This document shows, one piece after another, positions 9,250 to 18,118 of a DNA stretch of 64,000 nt; within the stretch, counting starts at the first letter, position 1; each line of letters begins with the position of its first letter. The stretch is from assembly GCA_022448365.1 (NCBI GenBank), contig JAKVCS010000005.1, positions 124,001 to 188,000 on the forward strand. The letters are read 5' to 3'. Made by a program: the position numbers and the translations under genes. The DNA comes from Saccharospirillaceae bacterium (lineage in GTDB: Bacteria > Pseudomonadota > Gammaproteobacteria > Pseudomonadales > Oceanobacteraceae). The notes under the pieces were generated by a model. That model was not told the origin of the DNA and did no database searches. It was given only the letters and a program-made list of their open reading frames with translations.

Positions 9250-11700
9250 TCAGCTTTTCAGCAACAGGCCTGCAATGACTTCGCGCAGAGCATCAAGCTT
9301 GATCGGTTTACTGATGAAACCATTCATTCCCGCAGCCAAACAACGGTTGCGGTCTTCCATCATCGCATTGGCGGTTAATGCAATGATGGGAACCTGGTTT
9401 TTCGGATAAGACAAATCTCGAATACGTTCAGTTGCCGCAATGCCGTCCAGTACTGGCATGTTCACATCCATCAAGATCAGGTTGTAATCTTTCTGCAGCA
9501 CTTCGGCGACCGCTTGCTCGCCGTTCTCAACAATATGACAACACAGTCCTAAGCGCTGCAGCATCTTCTCAGCAATGCGCTGATTCACCTGATTGTCTTC
9601 GGCCAGTAACACCAAACCACTGAGCTTGCCGACATCTTTTGGCTCTTCAGCCGATGGAACGTTGCGGTCATCACTGGTTGCCAAGCCGGCGCTGTTTTGC
9701 TCGTCCGCCTGTAACGTTAACTGCAAGGTAAAATAGCTGCCCTGGCCGAGTTCAGAACGAACCTCAATATCCCCGCCCATCGCCTGTGCCAAATGGCGGC
9801 TGATGGTCAGTCCCAGTCCCGTGCCACCGTATTTGCGACTGGTGCTGGTATCAGCCTGACGAAAGGCCGAAAAAATCTGTTCAATTTTCTCCCTGGATAC
9901 ACCGATACCCGTGTCATTAACACAGATATTCAGACGATGACTATGATCGCTGATGACCTCACCTGACACTCTGATTTCAATTCGGCCCTGTTCAGTAAAC
10001 TTCAGTGCGTTGCTCACCAGGTTGTTAATGATCTGCCGGATGCGCTTTGGATCACCTAACCAGCGTGCCGGCAAGGCAGAATCATATACATACACCAGAC
10101 CCAGGCCGCGGCGCCGTGATGGTTCAGAGAACAACTGATACACATCGCGTAACAGCTTATTCAGATCAAAATCGATGCACTCGATTTCAAGGTTGCCCGA
10201 CTCAATCTTCGAGAGATCGAGAATATCGTTAATGATATCAAGCAGTGCATTCGACGAGCTGTGGATAATTTCCAGGTAATTACGCTGCTCATCCTGCAAC
10301 GGACTTTCCAGCAGCAGTTCCGCCGCTCCCAGGATGCCGTTCATCGGTGTCCGGATTTCATGGCTCATACTGGCGAGAAAAATCGATTTACTTTGATTTG
10401 CCGCCTCAGCCTGAGACAAGGTGTCGCGGATTCGTCGGTTGGCCGCCTCCAGCGCCGTACGATTCGCCACCGACTCGGAAATATCCAGACCCGCTAACAC
10501 GACCTCCACACGACCGGTTCCCGGATCTTCTACTTTGGTGATGCGCCAGCTGATGATGGACTCTTTGCCTGAGGCAGAAATGACCGGACACTCAAGCGAT
10601 AATGTTTCCCGGTCAGAAGTCAGCAATTCACGCCACATTCCCAGCAGGCGTGTGGCTTCGCTGTTCGGCAACAGACTGCGGATCGGATAACCGATCAACT
10701 GCGACTGCGGTAAATCGAGCATTGCCTGAGTTTGCTGATTAATGCGCTCGATGTTGCCGTACTTATCGCAAATCACCAGCAAGGTTTGCATTGAGTCAAA
10801 ATAGGTTTTCACGCGCTGCTGCTCGTGACGCAACTCCAACTCCATATGGTGGCGCTTACTGATGTCATCGCCGGTAATCAGCCAACCGGTGTAACCTTCA
10901 CGATACCAGGGTTTTACATGCAACGCCCAGCGACCCAATTCCTGATATTGGTCGAGCAGGCTACATTCGAAATCAATGGCGACATTATCTTCCTTCGACT
11001 GCTGCAGGTATCCACGAACCTTCTTCCAATCTTCATCGGCAACAATATCTTCGAGATTGCTGTGGTCTTGTGTGTTAAACAAATCCCAGAAAGCCGAATT
11101 GCCATCGGAAAAGTAGAAACTGTTGCCAACAAAAAACGCGATACCGGTCATATGATCAAGACCCAGTTCGCTGACTTTGCGGTCGCGTTGTTCAATCAAC
11201 CAGCGTCTGCCAATCATGTACAGAACCAGCAATAACATCAGGTTCAGAACCGTCAGCCATAACCCCAGATTGATCGTATCGTGCAACAATGGTTCGCACG
11301 AAACGGCCATAAATAGTCCGTATCCCGAGTTAATACTGATGGCGACGATCTGATAATCACGGCGTCGCCAGCTGATACGCTCCTGCGTATCTCTGCCGTG
11401 CACGGCGTGTTGCAGTGCCTGCGCCGGAATCCGCGCGTTGTTCTCCCACAACACCTGCATTCCCTGAGGAGATTGACGCACATAGCGCAGGATATAGCCG
11501 TCAACTTCGAGCTCTGCGGCATTGAATTTAAAATCAGACGGTGAGTTTGTCAGCTGAGATGTGTAAGAGTTCGCTTTACGCAGCAGTTCATCCGCTTGTC
11601 GATCCAGCGCGCGCTGATAACTTAGCCCGGCCCCGACAATGGCGCTGAGCAAAATCAGTAACAGGGCCAATGGCCAGAAAAGCGAAACCTTGCGGCCCAT
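9250..11700 (-). CDS. Hybrid sensor histidine kinase with PAS domains and receiver
   Basis: An 816-residue inner-membrane hybrid kinase. TM1 spans about 6-26, a periplasmic sensor about 28-143, and TM2 about 144-164. Two PAS-like regions follow (about 185-285 and 300-410). HisKA has H447 in SMSHEIRTPMNG. The ATPase domain shows the N box INNLVSNALKF, VNDTGIGVS and GTGLGL. The C-terminal receiver has phospho-acceptor D745 in LILMDVNMP and acidic residues near E701-D702. There is no Hpt domain, so a separate Hpt protein or response regulator must exist; none is adjacent. The signal is unknown. The gene faces nudE tail to tail with a 19-base gap. Confidence 0.9.
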   Translation of the reverse strand: MGRKVSLFWPLALLLILLSAIVGAGLSYQRALDRQADELLRKANSYTSQLTNSPSDFKFNAAELEVDGYILRYVRQSPQGMQVLWENNARIPAQALQHAVHGRDTQERISWRRRDYQIVAISINSGYGLFMAVSCEPLLHDTINLGLWLTVLNLMLLLVLYMIGRRWLIEQRDRKVSELGLDHMTGIAFFVGNSFYFSDGNSAFWDLFNTQDHSNLEDIVADEDWKKVRGYLQQSKEDNVAIDFECSLLDQYQELGRWALHVKPWYREGYTGWLITGDDISKRHHMELELRHEQQRVKTYFDSMQTLLVICDKYGNIERINQQTQAMLDLPQSQLIGYPIRSLLPNSEATRLLGMWRELLTSDRETLSLECPVISASGKESIISWRITKVEDPGTGRVEVVLAGLDISESVANRTALEAANRRIRDTLSQAEAANQSKSIFLASMSHEIRTPMNGILGAAELLLESPLQDEQRNYLEIIHSSSNALLDIINDILDLSKIESGNLEIECIDFDLNKLLRDVYQLFSEPSRRRGLGLVYVYDSALPARWLGDPKRIRQIINNLVSNALKFTEQGRIEIRVSGEVISDHSHRLNICVNDTGIGVSREKIEQIFSAFRQADTSTSRKYGGTGLGLTISRHLAQAMGGDIEVRSELGQGSYFTLQLTLQADEQNSAGLATSDDRNVPSAEEPKDVGKLSGLVLLAEDNQVNQRIAEKMLQRLGLCCHIVENGEQAVAEVLQKDYNLILMDVNMPVLDGIAATERIRDLSYPKNQVPIIALTANAMMEDRNRCLAAGMNGFISKPIKLDALREVIAGLLLKS

Positions 11701-11745
11701 GAAATATCCTTTGTGGGCAAGTCCGTTAACAATAGCGCTATATGG

Positions 11746-12432
11746 CTAAACAATCCATGGCAGCAGCAGCGCGTGCAGAGTGGCTGTCAGGGTCATTGCC
11801 ATCGCGGCATACGCTGCCTGCTCTGACCCCAGTTCCAACGCCCGGGCAGTGCCAATGGCATGAGCACATACTCCCAGCGTTAAGCCGACCGTTTGTGCAT
11901 CATCCAGACGCATCCTCTTTAATAAACCCGGTGCCATCGCAGCACCTAATATACCGGTCACAATGACTGAAGCAGATGCGATTGCCGCCATACCACCTAC
12001 CTGTTCTGCAATTGCGATGGCAACCGGCGAGGTGATCGATTTCGTAGCGATGGTTTTAGCCAGCATTTCATCACCAACCCACCATTGGGTCAGCACCACA
12101 GCAACAGCCACAGTCGTGCCACTGCCAACAGTGACAGCCAGAAGAATACGCCGCCATTGATCTCGCATCGTGTGAATAAACTGATACAAGGGCACTGCCA
12201 ACATAACGATGACGGGGCCGAGCATAATGTGGATCAGTTGACCGCCTTCCATGTACACCGAATACGGTGTGTTACTCAGCTCCAGCGTCGTCACTACCAG
12301 CGCAACACTGGATAAAATAGGCGGCAAAAACGGGCTGTTGCCAGTGGCGGCGTATACGCTCTGACCAATCACAAACGCGGCAATGGTCAGCGTCGCCCAG
12401 AATAAGGGGAGGCTCAGCAATTCGGTCATCAC
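11746..12432 (-). CDS. lrgB: LrgB/CidB family membrane protein
   Basis: A 228-residue polytopic protein matching the LrgB/CidB family throughout, with many hydrophobic segments. LrgB with LrgA modulates murein hydrolase export or, in other bacteria, transports pyruvate, glycolate and similar small acids. The start overlaps the lrgA stop by four bases, a translational-coupling arrangement. Substrate cannot be told from sequence alone. Confidence 0.88.
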   Translation of the reverse strand: MMTELLSLPLFWATLTIAAFVIGQSVYAATGNSPFLPPILSSVALVVTTLELSNTPYSVYMEGGQLIHIMLGPVIVMLAVPLYQFIHTMRDQWRRILLAVTVGSGTTVAVAVVLTQWWVGDEMLAKTIATKSITSPVAIAIAEQVGGMAAIASASVIVTGILGAAMAPGLLKRMRLDDAQTVGLTLGVCAHAIGTARALELGSEQAAYAAMAMTLTATLHALLLPWIV

Positions 12433-12776
12433 GACTTCTCCCCCCTACCGACGGTCATAATCAGCCCGGTAACCACAATGCCCGGCACCAGACTAATGGC
12501 CAAAATCACAAGCAACTCAAAGCCGAAGTCACTGATAATTTCTTTCTGCGTGATGATGCCGCTGCTGACTGGAATCAGGAATAAGGGTAACAACGGCGAT
12601 AACGATTTGGTGGTTTGTTGCAGTGAATCCGGGGTCTTGCCGCGAATAACCAGAAACAGCAGCAGCAGCAACATACCAACAATGGCGTCTGGAACAGGCA
12701 GCGAGAACTGGCTTTGAAGGGCGCCACCAACAAGAAGAAATACAAACAGGAGGAGAAGACCAGGCATCTGATTCAA
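12429..12776 (-). CDS. lrgA: LrgA/CidA family holin-like protein
   Basis: A 115-residue protein with about four membrane segments, typical of the CidA/LrgA family (PDAIVGMLLLLLFLV region near residue 30). It forms a two-gene operon with lrgB. No LytSR or CidR regulator lies next to it. Holin-like and transporter roles have both been proposed for the family. Confidence 0.87.
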   Translation of the reverse strand: MNQMPGLLLLFVFLLVGGALQSQFSLPVPDAIVGMLLLLLFLVIRGKTPDSLQQTTKSLSPLLPLFLIPVSSGIITQKEIISDFGFELLVILAISLVPGIVVTGLIMTVGRGEKS

Positions 12777-12818
12777 CCTTGAGAGATTGTCCTCAAATCA
12801 GGACCCGTCGGGAAAAAG

Positions 12819-12903
<85 letters not shown>

Positions 12904-12917
12904 ATGACAGGGCGCGC

Positions 12918-12946
12918 ATAATAATAAAGCACGGCGCGTTTGCCAA
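12918..12946 (-). promoter_or_regulatory. tRNA-Leu promoter
   Basis: On the minus strand TTGGCA (plus 12941-12946) and TATTAT (plus 12918-12923) are exactly 17 bases apart, ending about 15 bases before the tRNA 5' end. Confidence 0.75.
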
Positions 12947-13027
12947 GCCCCTGATGCAATATTTTTACACTGCACAATACAAAGGCTTTTGCTAAGGTGG
13001 CGAAAATTGTTTTTGGATGACCCGATT

Positions 13028-14050
13028 ATGACGCAGGAGCGTACCCGCCTCGCCAGCAATATCATTCTCACTGCCGCCGCGGCAGTGATTGTCATTGCCG
13101 GCGTTAAAAGCGCAGCCGCCGTACTGGTTCCTTTTTTACTGGCGATATTTATCGCCGTACTCAGTGCACCGATGATGCGCTGGTTAACTTCCTATCGAGT
13201 ACCGGAGGTGGTTGCCCTGCTGATCCTGCTGTGCGGCTTTATTCTGGTGGGTACGATGCTGGCGACGTTTATCGGTAGTACTCTGAATTCCTTTTATCAG
13301 GATGTTCCCACTTATGAAGCCAAACTGAGTGGACTGGTACAGCAGGCCGTCACCTGGCTGCGTGATATGGGGGTTCAGGTGGCCGATAACATTGTGGCTG
13401 AATACGTAAATCCAGGCGCAGTCATGAAGATGGTAGGTACTGTCTTCAATGGCCTGGGTGGTGTTTTAACTAATACCTTCCTGATTCTGTTTACCGTGGT
13501 ATTTATTCTGTTGGAGGCCAGCAGCTTCCCGGCCAAATTGAAACGTGCCTTTGGTGAACAGACGACCGCGTTTGTGCAGTTCGAGCGCTTCAGCAACTCA
13601 GTACAGCAGTACCTCGCTATCAAGTCTCTGGTCAGCCTCGGCACCGGTGCTACGATCGGTTTTATCCTGTGGATTATCGGTGTCGATTACTTTGCCCTGT
13701 GGGCACTGGTTGCTTTTCTGCTGAATTACATTCCTAACATTGGTTCTATTATTGCTGCCATCCCGGCCGTGCTGATTGCTCTGATCCAGCTGGGTGTTGG
13801 TGAAGCGGTTCTGGTCGGTGTCTCTTATGTGGTTGTAAACACGGTGTTTGGTAATGTGGTGGAACCCCGCCTGATGGGCCGTTCACTGGGGTTATCAACA
13901 CTGGTGGTATTCCTGTCATTGGTTTTCTGGGGTTGGGTACTGGGCCCGGTTGGCATGCTACTATCGATACCTTTGACCATGGTGATGAAAATCGCACTGG
14001 AAAATCGTCCCCAGTCGCGCTGGATTGCCACCCTACTGGATCATGACTGA
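13028..14050 (+). CDS. AI-2E/PerM family transporter
   Basis: A 340-residue polytopic membrane protein of the PerM/UPF0118 (AI-2E transporter) family. It has paired N-terminal helices, a central soluble loop, and C-terminal helices with the family motif NYIPNIGSIIAAIPAVLIAL near residue 240. Members export small molecules, peptides or ions; the substrate here is unknown. ATG 13028 (MTQERTR) is preferred over an in-frame TTG at 12989 because the extra residues are not conserved. Confidence 0.85.
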   Translation: MTQERTRLASNIILTAAAAVIVIAGVKSAAAVLVPFLLAIFIAVLSAPMMRWLTSYRVPEVVALLILLCGFILVGTMLATFIGSTLNSFYQDVPTYEAKLSGLVQQAVTWLRDMGVQVADNIVAEYVNPGAVMKMVGTVFNGLGGVLTNTFLILFTVVFILLEASSFPAKLKRAFGEQTTAFVQFERFSNSVQQYLAIKSLVSLGTGATIGFILWIIGVDYFALWALVAFLLNYIPNIGSIIAAIPAVLIALIQLGVGEAVLVGVSYVVVNTVFGNVVEPRLMGRSLGLSTLVVFLSLVFWGWVLGPVGMLLSIPLTMVMKIALENRPQSRWIATLLDHD

Positions 14051-14090
14051 ATCGGACATTGACCACCCTTGAGGGTCCTTCTAGATTGAC

Positions 14091-14111
14091 GATGGCTGCT
14101 TGGCAGCCATC
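14091..14111 (+). promoter_or_regulatory. Perfect 9-bp hairpin in the leader of a small lipoprotein gene
   Basis: GATGGCTGC (14091-14099), loop TTG, GCAGCCATC (14103-14111). No T-tract follows (AATACAAT), so it is more likely a leader structure or mRNA-stability element than a terminator. A smaller ACCC/GGGT hairpin lies just upstream. Confidence 0.45.
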
Positions 14112-14133
14112 AATACAATAACAAGGAATCTCC

Positions 14134-14418
14134 ATGAAAAAGCTGATTTTCTCCGCCCTGACAATTGCGCTGTTATCTGGCTGTTCAGGTCTGCGTACCA
14201 CCGACGAAACCTTCTCCTCACACGCCGAGAACTTTAATTTACTGTTTATGCAATTCCCCGGTGGTGACACCCAAGAACGTGCCATGGCACTGGTTCCTCC
14301 AGGCGCAACCGTCACCACACTGATCTCTACACCAAACGATACGGACTCCCTGATTGGTGTTTTAAGCCGTTTATTAGGTGTCGACTACACCACAGTTAAT
14401 GGTGAATTGAAAAAATAA
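14134..14418 (+). CDS. Small predicted lipoprotein, unknown function
   Basis: A 94-residue protein with a lipoprotein signal (MKKLIFSALT start, lipobox LLSG-C17) and a mature part of about 78 residues. Function is not recognised. It is preceded by an AAGGAA ribosome-binding site and followed by an intrinsic terminator, so it is a separate transcript. It lies directly upstream of cpxR-cpxA in the same direction. Cpx systems commonly monitor envelope lipoproteins, but this link is only positional. Confidence 0.75.
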   Translation: MKKLIFSALTIALLSGCSGLRTTDETFSSHAENFNLLFMQFPGGDTQERAMALVPPGATVTTLISTPNDTDSLIGVLSRLLGVDYTTVNGELKK

Positions 14419-14427
14419 TCAGCGACT

Positions 14428-14454
14428 CCAGCCGCCCTGTGCGGCTGGCTTTTC
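14428..14454 (+). terminator. Rho-independent terminator after the small lipoprotein
   Basis: CCAGCCGC (14428-14435) pairs with GCGGCTGG (14441-14448), followed by CTTTTCG. Confidence 0.75.
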
Positions 14455-14546
14455 GTATTTATTTCAACCTTCGTAAGGAAGGGTCAAAACCGCTGTTCTG
14501 GCGCAGGTTCTGGCGCTACTCTCCGTGCAGATACCCGGGAGATGTT

Positions 14547-15239
14547 ATGTACCAGATTCTTTTAATTGATGACGACTTTGAACTTGGCGAATTGCTGCAG
14601 GAATACCTCGGCATGGAGGGCTTTGAGCTAACCACACGCCAGGATGGTGAATCCGGTCTGGAAGCGGCGATGTCCGGTGATTACGATCTGGTCCTCCTCG
14701 ATGTTATGTTGCCAAAGATGAACGGCTTCGAGGTGTTAAAAGCGCTGCGTGAAAAGTCATCACTTCCCGTCATCATGCTCACCGCACGCGGCGAGAGCGT
14801 CGATCGGGTTCTCGGTCTTGAGCACGGCGCCGACGATTACATTCCCAAGCCTTACCACCATCATGAACTGGTTGCCCGAATCCGTGCGTTGTTCCGCCGA
14901 ATCGAAATCAGTAGCGAATCTCCGGAAAAGTCAGACAATAAATACCAAGTCGGTGTCCTGAAGCTGGACCCGTCAACGCGTGTGGCCACCTGCGATGGCG
15001 TCGAACTGGCACTCACCGGTGCTGAATTTGGTGTTCTGCAGTGCCTGATGGACCACGTTGGCGAGCTGGTTGATAAAGACAGTTTGTCAATTGCCGCATT
15101 AGGGCGACCACTGATGGCGTATGATCGCTCGATTGATATGCACGTCAGTAACCTGCGCAAAAAGCTGGGCAAGCGTGATGACGACTCTGACTGGATCAAA
15201 ACCGTGCGCGGTCGTGGTTACCAGCTGGTTAACGGCTGA
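14547..15239 (+). CDS. cpxR: CpxR-type OmpR-family response regulator
   Basis: A 230-residue response regulator. The receiver has D8-D9-D10, phospho-acceptor D52 and K101. Its ADDYIPKPY and ARGESVDRVLGLE segments closely follow E. coli CpxR. A winged-helix domain ends in DRSIDMHVSNLRKKLG and RGRGYQLV. The ATG at 14547 gives the canonical MYQILLIDDD start. It is followed 20 bases later by its kinase gene. Confidence 0.9.
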   Translation: MYQILLIDDDFELGELLQEYLGMEGFELTTRQDGESGLEAAMSGDYDLVLLDVMLPKMNGFEVLKALREKSSLPVIMLTARGESVDRVLGLEHGADDYIPKPYHHHELVARIRALFRRIEISSESPEKSDNKYQVGVLKLDPSTRVATCDGVELALTGAEFGVLQCLMDHVGELVDKDSLSIAALGRPLMAYDRSIDMHVSNLRKKLGKRDDDSDWIKTVRGRGYQLVNG

Positions 15240-15259
15240 ACCACTGAGTACTCCTTGTT

Positions 15260-16594
15260 ATGAGCTGGCACCGCACTCTTTTCTTTAAAATTTTCTTCTG
15301 GTTCTGGGCGGTGATCTTTCTCGCCATTTTTGCTGCTGTTTCTACCAGCCACTGGATTGCTAACGATTACGTTCGTGAAGCCAGTCAGCGAGAGCGGGTT
15401 CATCTGTTACGACTGATGGAACTCAAGCGTCCGATTATGGCGGAAGGTCGCAAACTGTGGCGCAAACTGCGCCCGGACTGGAATCTGGTCGCGGTTCCTG
15501 TGGATATGGTCAGCCAGCTGCCACACGACGTTGAAGAGTTCGTCGATACCGCCGCCGACATGCGCAAAATTCTGTGGGGCCAGGAAGACGATTTTCTGAT
15601 GGTTGGTCCGATCCAGCGCGGAGACTATTTATACATTGGCATCCGCCGCCAACATTGGAGCAGCATCTGGGATGACGAGCAGCGCTGGATGGTGCCAATC
15701 GTATTTCTGGTGGTCGTTACCCTGTTGTGTATTGCTCTGGTCTGGAGCCTGACCCGGCCCATTCGCCGTCTGCAACGTACCGTGCGAAAACTGGGTAAAG
15801 GGGACTTCGACGTCTCTGAAATTAAATCCGATGCCAGCCGCTACGATGAAATTGGTGAGTTGTCCGGCGACGTCATCGATATGGCAGAAGCCTTAAATCG
15901 ACTATTACAGAGCCACCAACAATTGTTGCGCGATGTTTCTCATGAGCTGCGCTCACCGCTGACGCGACTGCAAATCGCGCTGGGGATTGCTCGTAAAAAA
16001 GACCCCGAAGGTTCACTGCAAACCGAACACGATCGGATTGAGCGTGCTGTTGGTCAGGTCGATGGCTTAGTCGGACAAATTCTCGATCTCGCTCGTTTAC
16101 AGCAACAAGACAGTAACCAGCTGCAACTGGACGGTCGTTCCGTTGCCAGTCAGCTCGACAACTGGATCAAAGATGCTGAAATCGAGATGGACGAAAAACA
16201 GATTCAGCTTCAAAGCCGGTTACCGGCGGAAGACATCGACTGCAACTGGGACTGGGTTCTGGTCGAGCGTGCCGTCGATAACATTCTGCGTAACGCCATT
16301 CGTTTTTCGCCACACGGCGGCAAGCTGGATGTCAGTAGCCATTTGACCAACGATGGCAGTATTGAAATTGCCATTCAGGATCAGGGGCCCGGCGTTCCGG
16401 AAGAAGACCTGAAACGAATTTTTGATCCGTTCACCCAGGTGGACTCCGCTCGCGATCATGCTTCCGGCGGTTATGGCATTGGCCTGGCTTTGGTTTACCG
16501 GATTATTGAATTACACGACGGAATCATTGAGGCTTCCAATCAATCACCCGGCCTGCGCATCACAATGCGTTTACCTCGTAAGAGGAATGACTGA
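15260..16594 (+). CDS. cpxA: CpxA-type envelope stress sensor kinase
   Basis: A 444-residue histidine kinase. TM1 spans about 8-28, a periplasmic domain about 30-142, and TM2 about 143-163. HAMP covers about 164-216, and HisKA has H228 in RDVSHELRSPLTRLQ, which is the CpxA signature. The catalytic domain shows NILRNAIRFSPHG, DQGPGVPEEDL and GGYGIGLALV. It phosphorylates CpxR in response to misfolded envelope proteins. No cpxP is visible nearby. Confidence 0.9.
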   Translation: MSWHRTLFFKIFFWFWAVIFLAIFAAVSTSHWIANDYVREASQRERVHLLRLMELKRPIMAEGRKLWRKLRPDWNLVAVPVDMVSQLPHDVEEFVDTAADMRKILWGQEDDFLMVGPIQRGDYLYIGIRRQHWSSIWDDEQRWMVPIVFLVVVTLLCIALVWSLTRPIRRLQRTVRKLGKGDFDVSEIKSDASRYDEIGELSGDVIDMAEALNRLLQSHQQLLRDVSHELRSPLTRLQIALGIARKKDPEGSLQTEHDRIERAVGQVDGLVGQILDLARLQQQDSNQLQLDGRSVASQLDNWIKDAEIEMDEKQIQLQSRLPAEDIDCNWDWVLVERAVDNILRNAIRFSPHGGKLDVSSHLTNDGSIEIAIQDQGPGVPEEDLKRIFDPFTQVDSARDHASGGYGIGLALVYRIIELHDGIIEASNQSPGLRITMRLPRKRND

Positions 16595-16640
16595 TTATCT
16601 CTGACAAATCTGGGTAAAAATCCTGTTTTTTTCTGGTAAC

Positions 16641-16717
16641 AAGGGGGAGTTTTTGGTATTAAATACGCCCCCTTAACCTGGGTGTCTATTGGACTGAAGT
16701 GCACCTGGGGGTTTTTT
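16641..16717 (+). promoter_or_regulatory. Possible attenuator or switch in the malic enzyme leader
   Basis: Three segments can pair in two exclusive ways: AAGGGGGAG (16641-16649), CCCCCTT (16668-16674) and GGGGG (16707-16711) followed at once by six T (16712-16717). Pairing 1:2 would free segment 3. Pairing 2:3, helped by GGTG 16681-16684 with CACC 16702-16705, makes a terminator-like hairpin and hides the G-run that could serve an ATG at 16721. Inferred from base pairing only. Confidence 0.4.
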
Positions 16718-16744
16718 ACAATGCGACAAGACTGGACGAGTACT

Positions 16745-18007
16745 ATGTCAGAAGATTTGAAACAAGCTGCTCTCGATTACCACGCGAATCCTAAGCCAGG
16801 TAAAATCAGCGTTCAGCTGACTACCCCTGCTAATTCCGCCCGCGACCTGTCTCTGGCTTACAGCCCAGGTGTTGCTGAGCCGGTAAAAGCCATCGCAGAA
16901 GATCCTGAGAACGCCTACAAGTACACCTCTAAAGGCAACATGGTTGCTGTTATCACAGACGGTACTGCGATTCTGGGTCTGGGTGACCTGGGTCCTCTGG
17001 CATCCAAGCCAGTGATGGAAGGTAAGTCTCTGCTGTTCAAACGTTTTGCTGGCGTAGATTCGTTCGACATCGAAGTTGAATCTGAAAGCCCACAAGCTTT
17101 CATCGACACGGTTCGTCGTATTGCTAACACTTTCGGCGGTATTAACCTGGAAGACATCAAAGCGCCTGAGTGTTTCGAAATCGAACGCACTCTGATCGAG
17201 CAATGTGACATTCCTGTATTCCACGATGATCAACACGGTACAGCAATCGTAACGGTTGCCGGTGTTCTGAACGCACTGGAAATTCAGGGCAAAAACATCG
17301 AAGACGCTACTATGGCTGTTTTGGGTGCCGGTGCTGCTGCTATCTCTTGTGCCAAGCTATTGATCCTGGCGGGCATGAAGCCACAAAACATCTTCATGTG
17401 TGACCGTAAAGGTGTTATCCACTCTGGCCGTGACGATCTGAACCAGTACAAGCAAGCATTCGCAGTTGATACCGACAAGCGTACCGTTGATGACGCTATC
17501 TCAGGTGCTGACATCTTCCTGGGTCTTTCTGGTCCGAACATGGTTAGCGGCGAACAAATCAAAACTATGGCTGATAACGCCATCGTATTTGCTTGTGCCA
17601 ACCCTGTTCCAGAGATCATGCCTGAGATTGTTAACGAAGTTCGTCCGGACGCCATCATGGCAACAGGTCGTTCTGACTTCCCTAACCAGGTGAACAACGT
17701 ATTAGGCTTCCCATTCATCTTCCGTGGTGCTCTTGACGTACGTGCTAAGCGCATCAACGAAGAAATGAAGCTGGCTGCTGCCAAAGCACTGGCTGCATTG
17801 GCTAAAGAGCCAGTAACTCAGGAAGTTCTGGATGCATACAAACTGGATGCTCTGGCATTCGGTAAAGACTACATCATCCCGAAAGCGACCGATTCTCGCT
17901 TGCTGGGTATCGTATCGACTGCCGTTGCGCAAGCTGCGATCGATACTGGTGTGGCGGCTGGCCCTCTGCCTGCAAACTACCCACTGAAGTCTATCGAAGA
18001 CATCTGA
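16745..18007 (+). CDS. maeB: Malic enzyme, short NADP-type (MaeB-like without PTA domain)
   Basis: A 420-residue malic enzyme: malate + NAD(P)+ to pyruvate + CO2. The tyrosine of LSLAYSPGVAEP (Y39) is the catalytic residue. The metal site region is FHDDQHGTA, and the dinucleotide site is VLGAGAAAISCAKL. The enzyme lacks the C-terminal phosphotransacetylase domain of E. coli MaeB, as in Pseudomonas. The start is uncertain. ATG 16745 (MSEDLKQAAL) fits homologues, while ATG 16721 has the better-placed G-rich ribosome-binding site and would add eight residues. A strong terminator follows. Confidence 0.92.
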   Translation: MSEDLKQAALDYHANPKPGKISVQLTTPANSARDLSLAYSPGVAEPVKAIAEDPENAYKYTSKGNMVAVITDGTAILGLGDLGPLASKPVMEGKSLLFKRFAGVDSFDIEVESESPQAFIDTVRRIANTFGGINLEDIKAPECFEIERTLIEQCDIPVFHDDQHGTAIVTVAGVLNALEIQGKNIEDATMAVLGAGAAAISCAKLLILAGMKPQNIFMCDRKGVIHSGRDDLNQYKQAFAVDTDKRTVDDAISGADIFLGLSGPNMVSGEQIKTMADNAIVFACANPVPEIMPEIVNEVRPDAIMATGRSDFPNQVNNVLGFPFIFRGALDVRAKRINEEMKLAAAKALAALAKEPVTQEVLDAYKLDALAFGKDYIIPKATDSRLLGIVSTAVAQAAIDTGVAAGPLPANYPLKSIEDI

Positions 18008-18061
18008 GACAGATGATTCGACCTTGCAGCATCCATCATTGGTAGCAACAAGGTAAGCTTG

Positions 18062-18100
18062 AAAAAACCGCGACTCCGTTAATGAGTTCGCGGTTTTTTT
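18062..18100. terminator. Bidirectional terminator between maeB and the binding-protein gene
   Basis: AAAAAACCGCGA (18062-18073) and TCGCGGTTTTTTT form a long stem flanked by A and T runs, between convergent genes. Confidence 0.9.
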
Positions 18101-18118
18101 ATGGCCGTAAGATAACCG

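Noticed and set aside
12989-13027. Longer N-terminus for the PerM-type transporter from a TTG at 12989
   Set aside because: Extra residues are charged, non-conserved and the ATG at 13028 fits the family.
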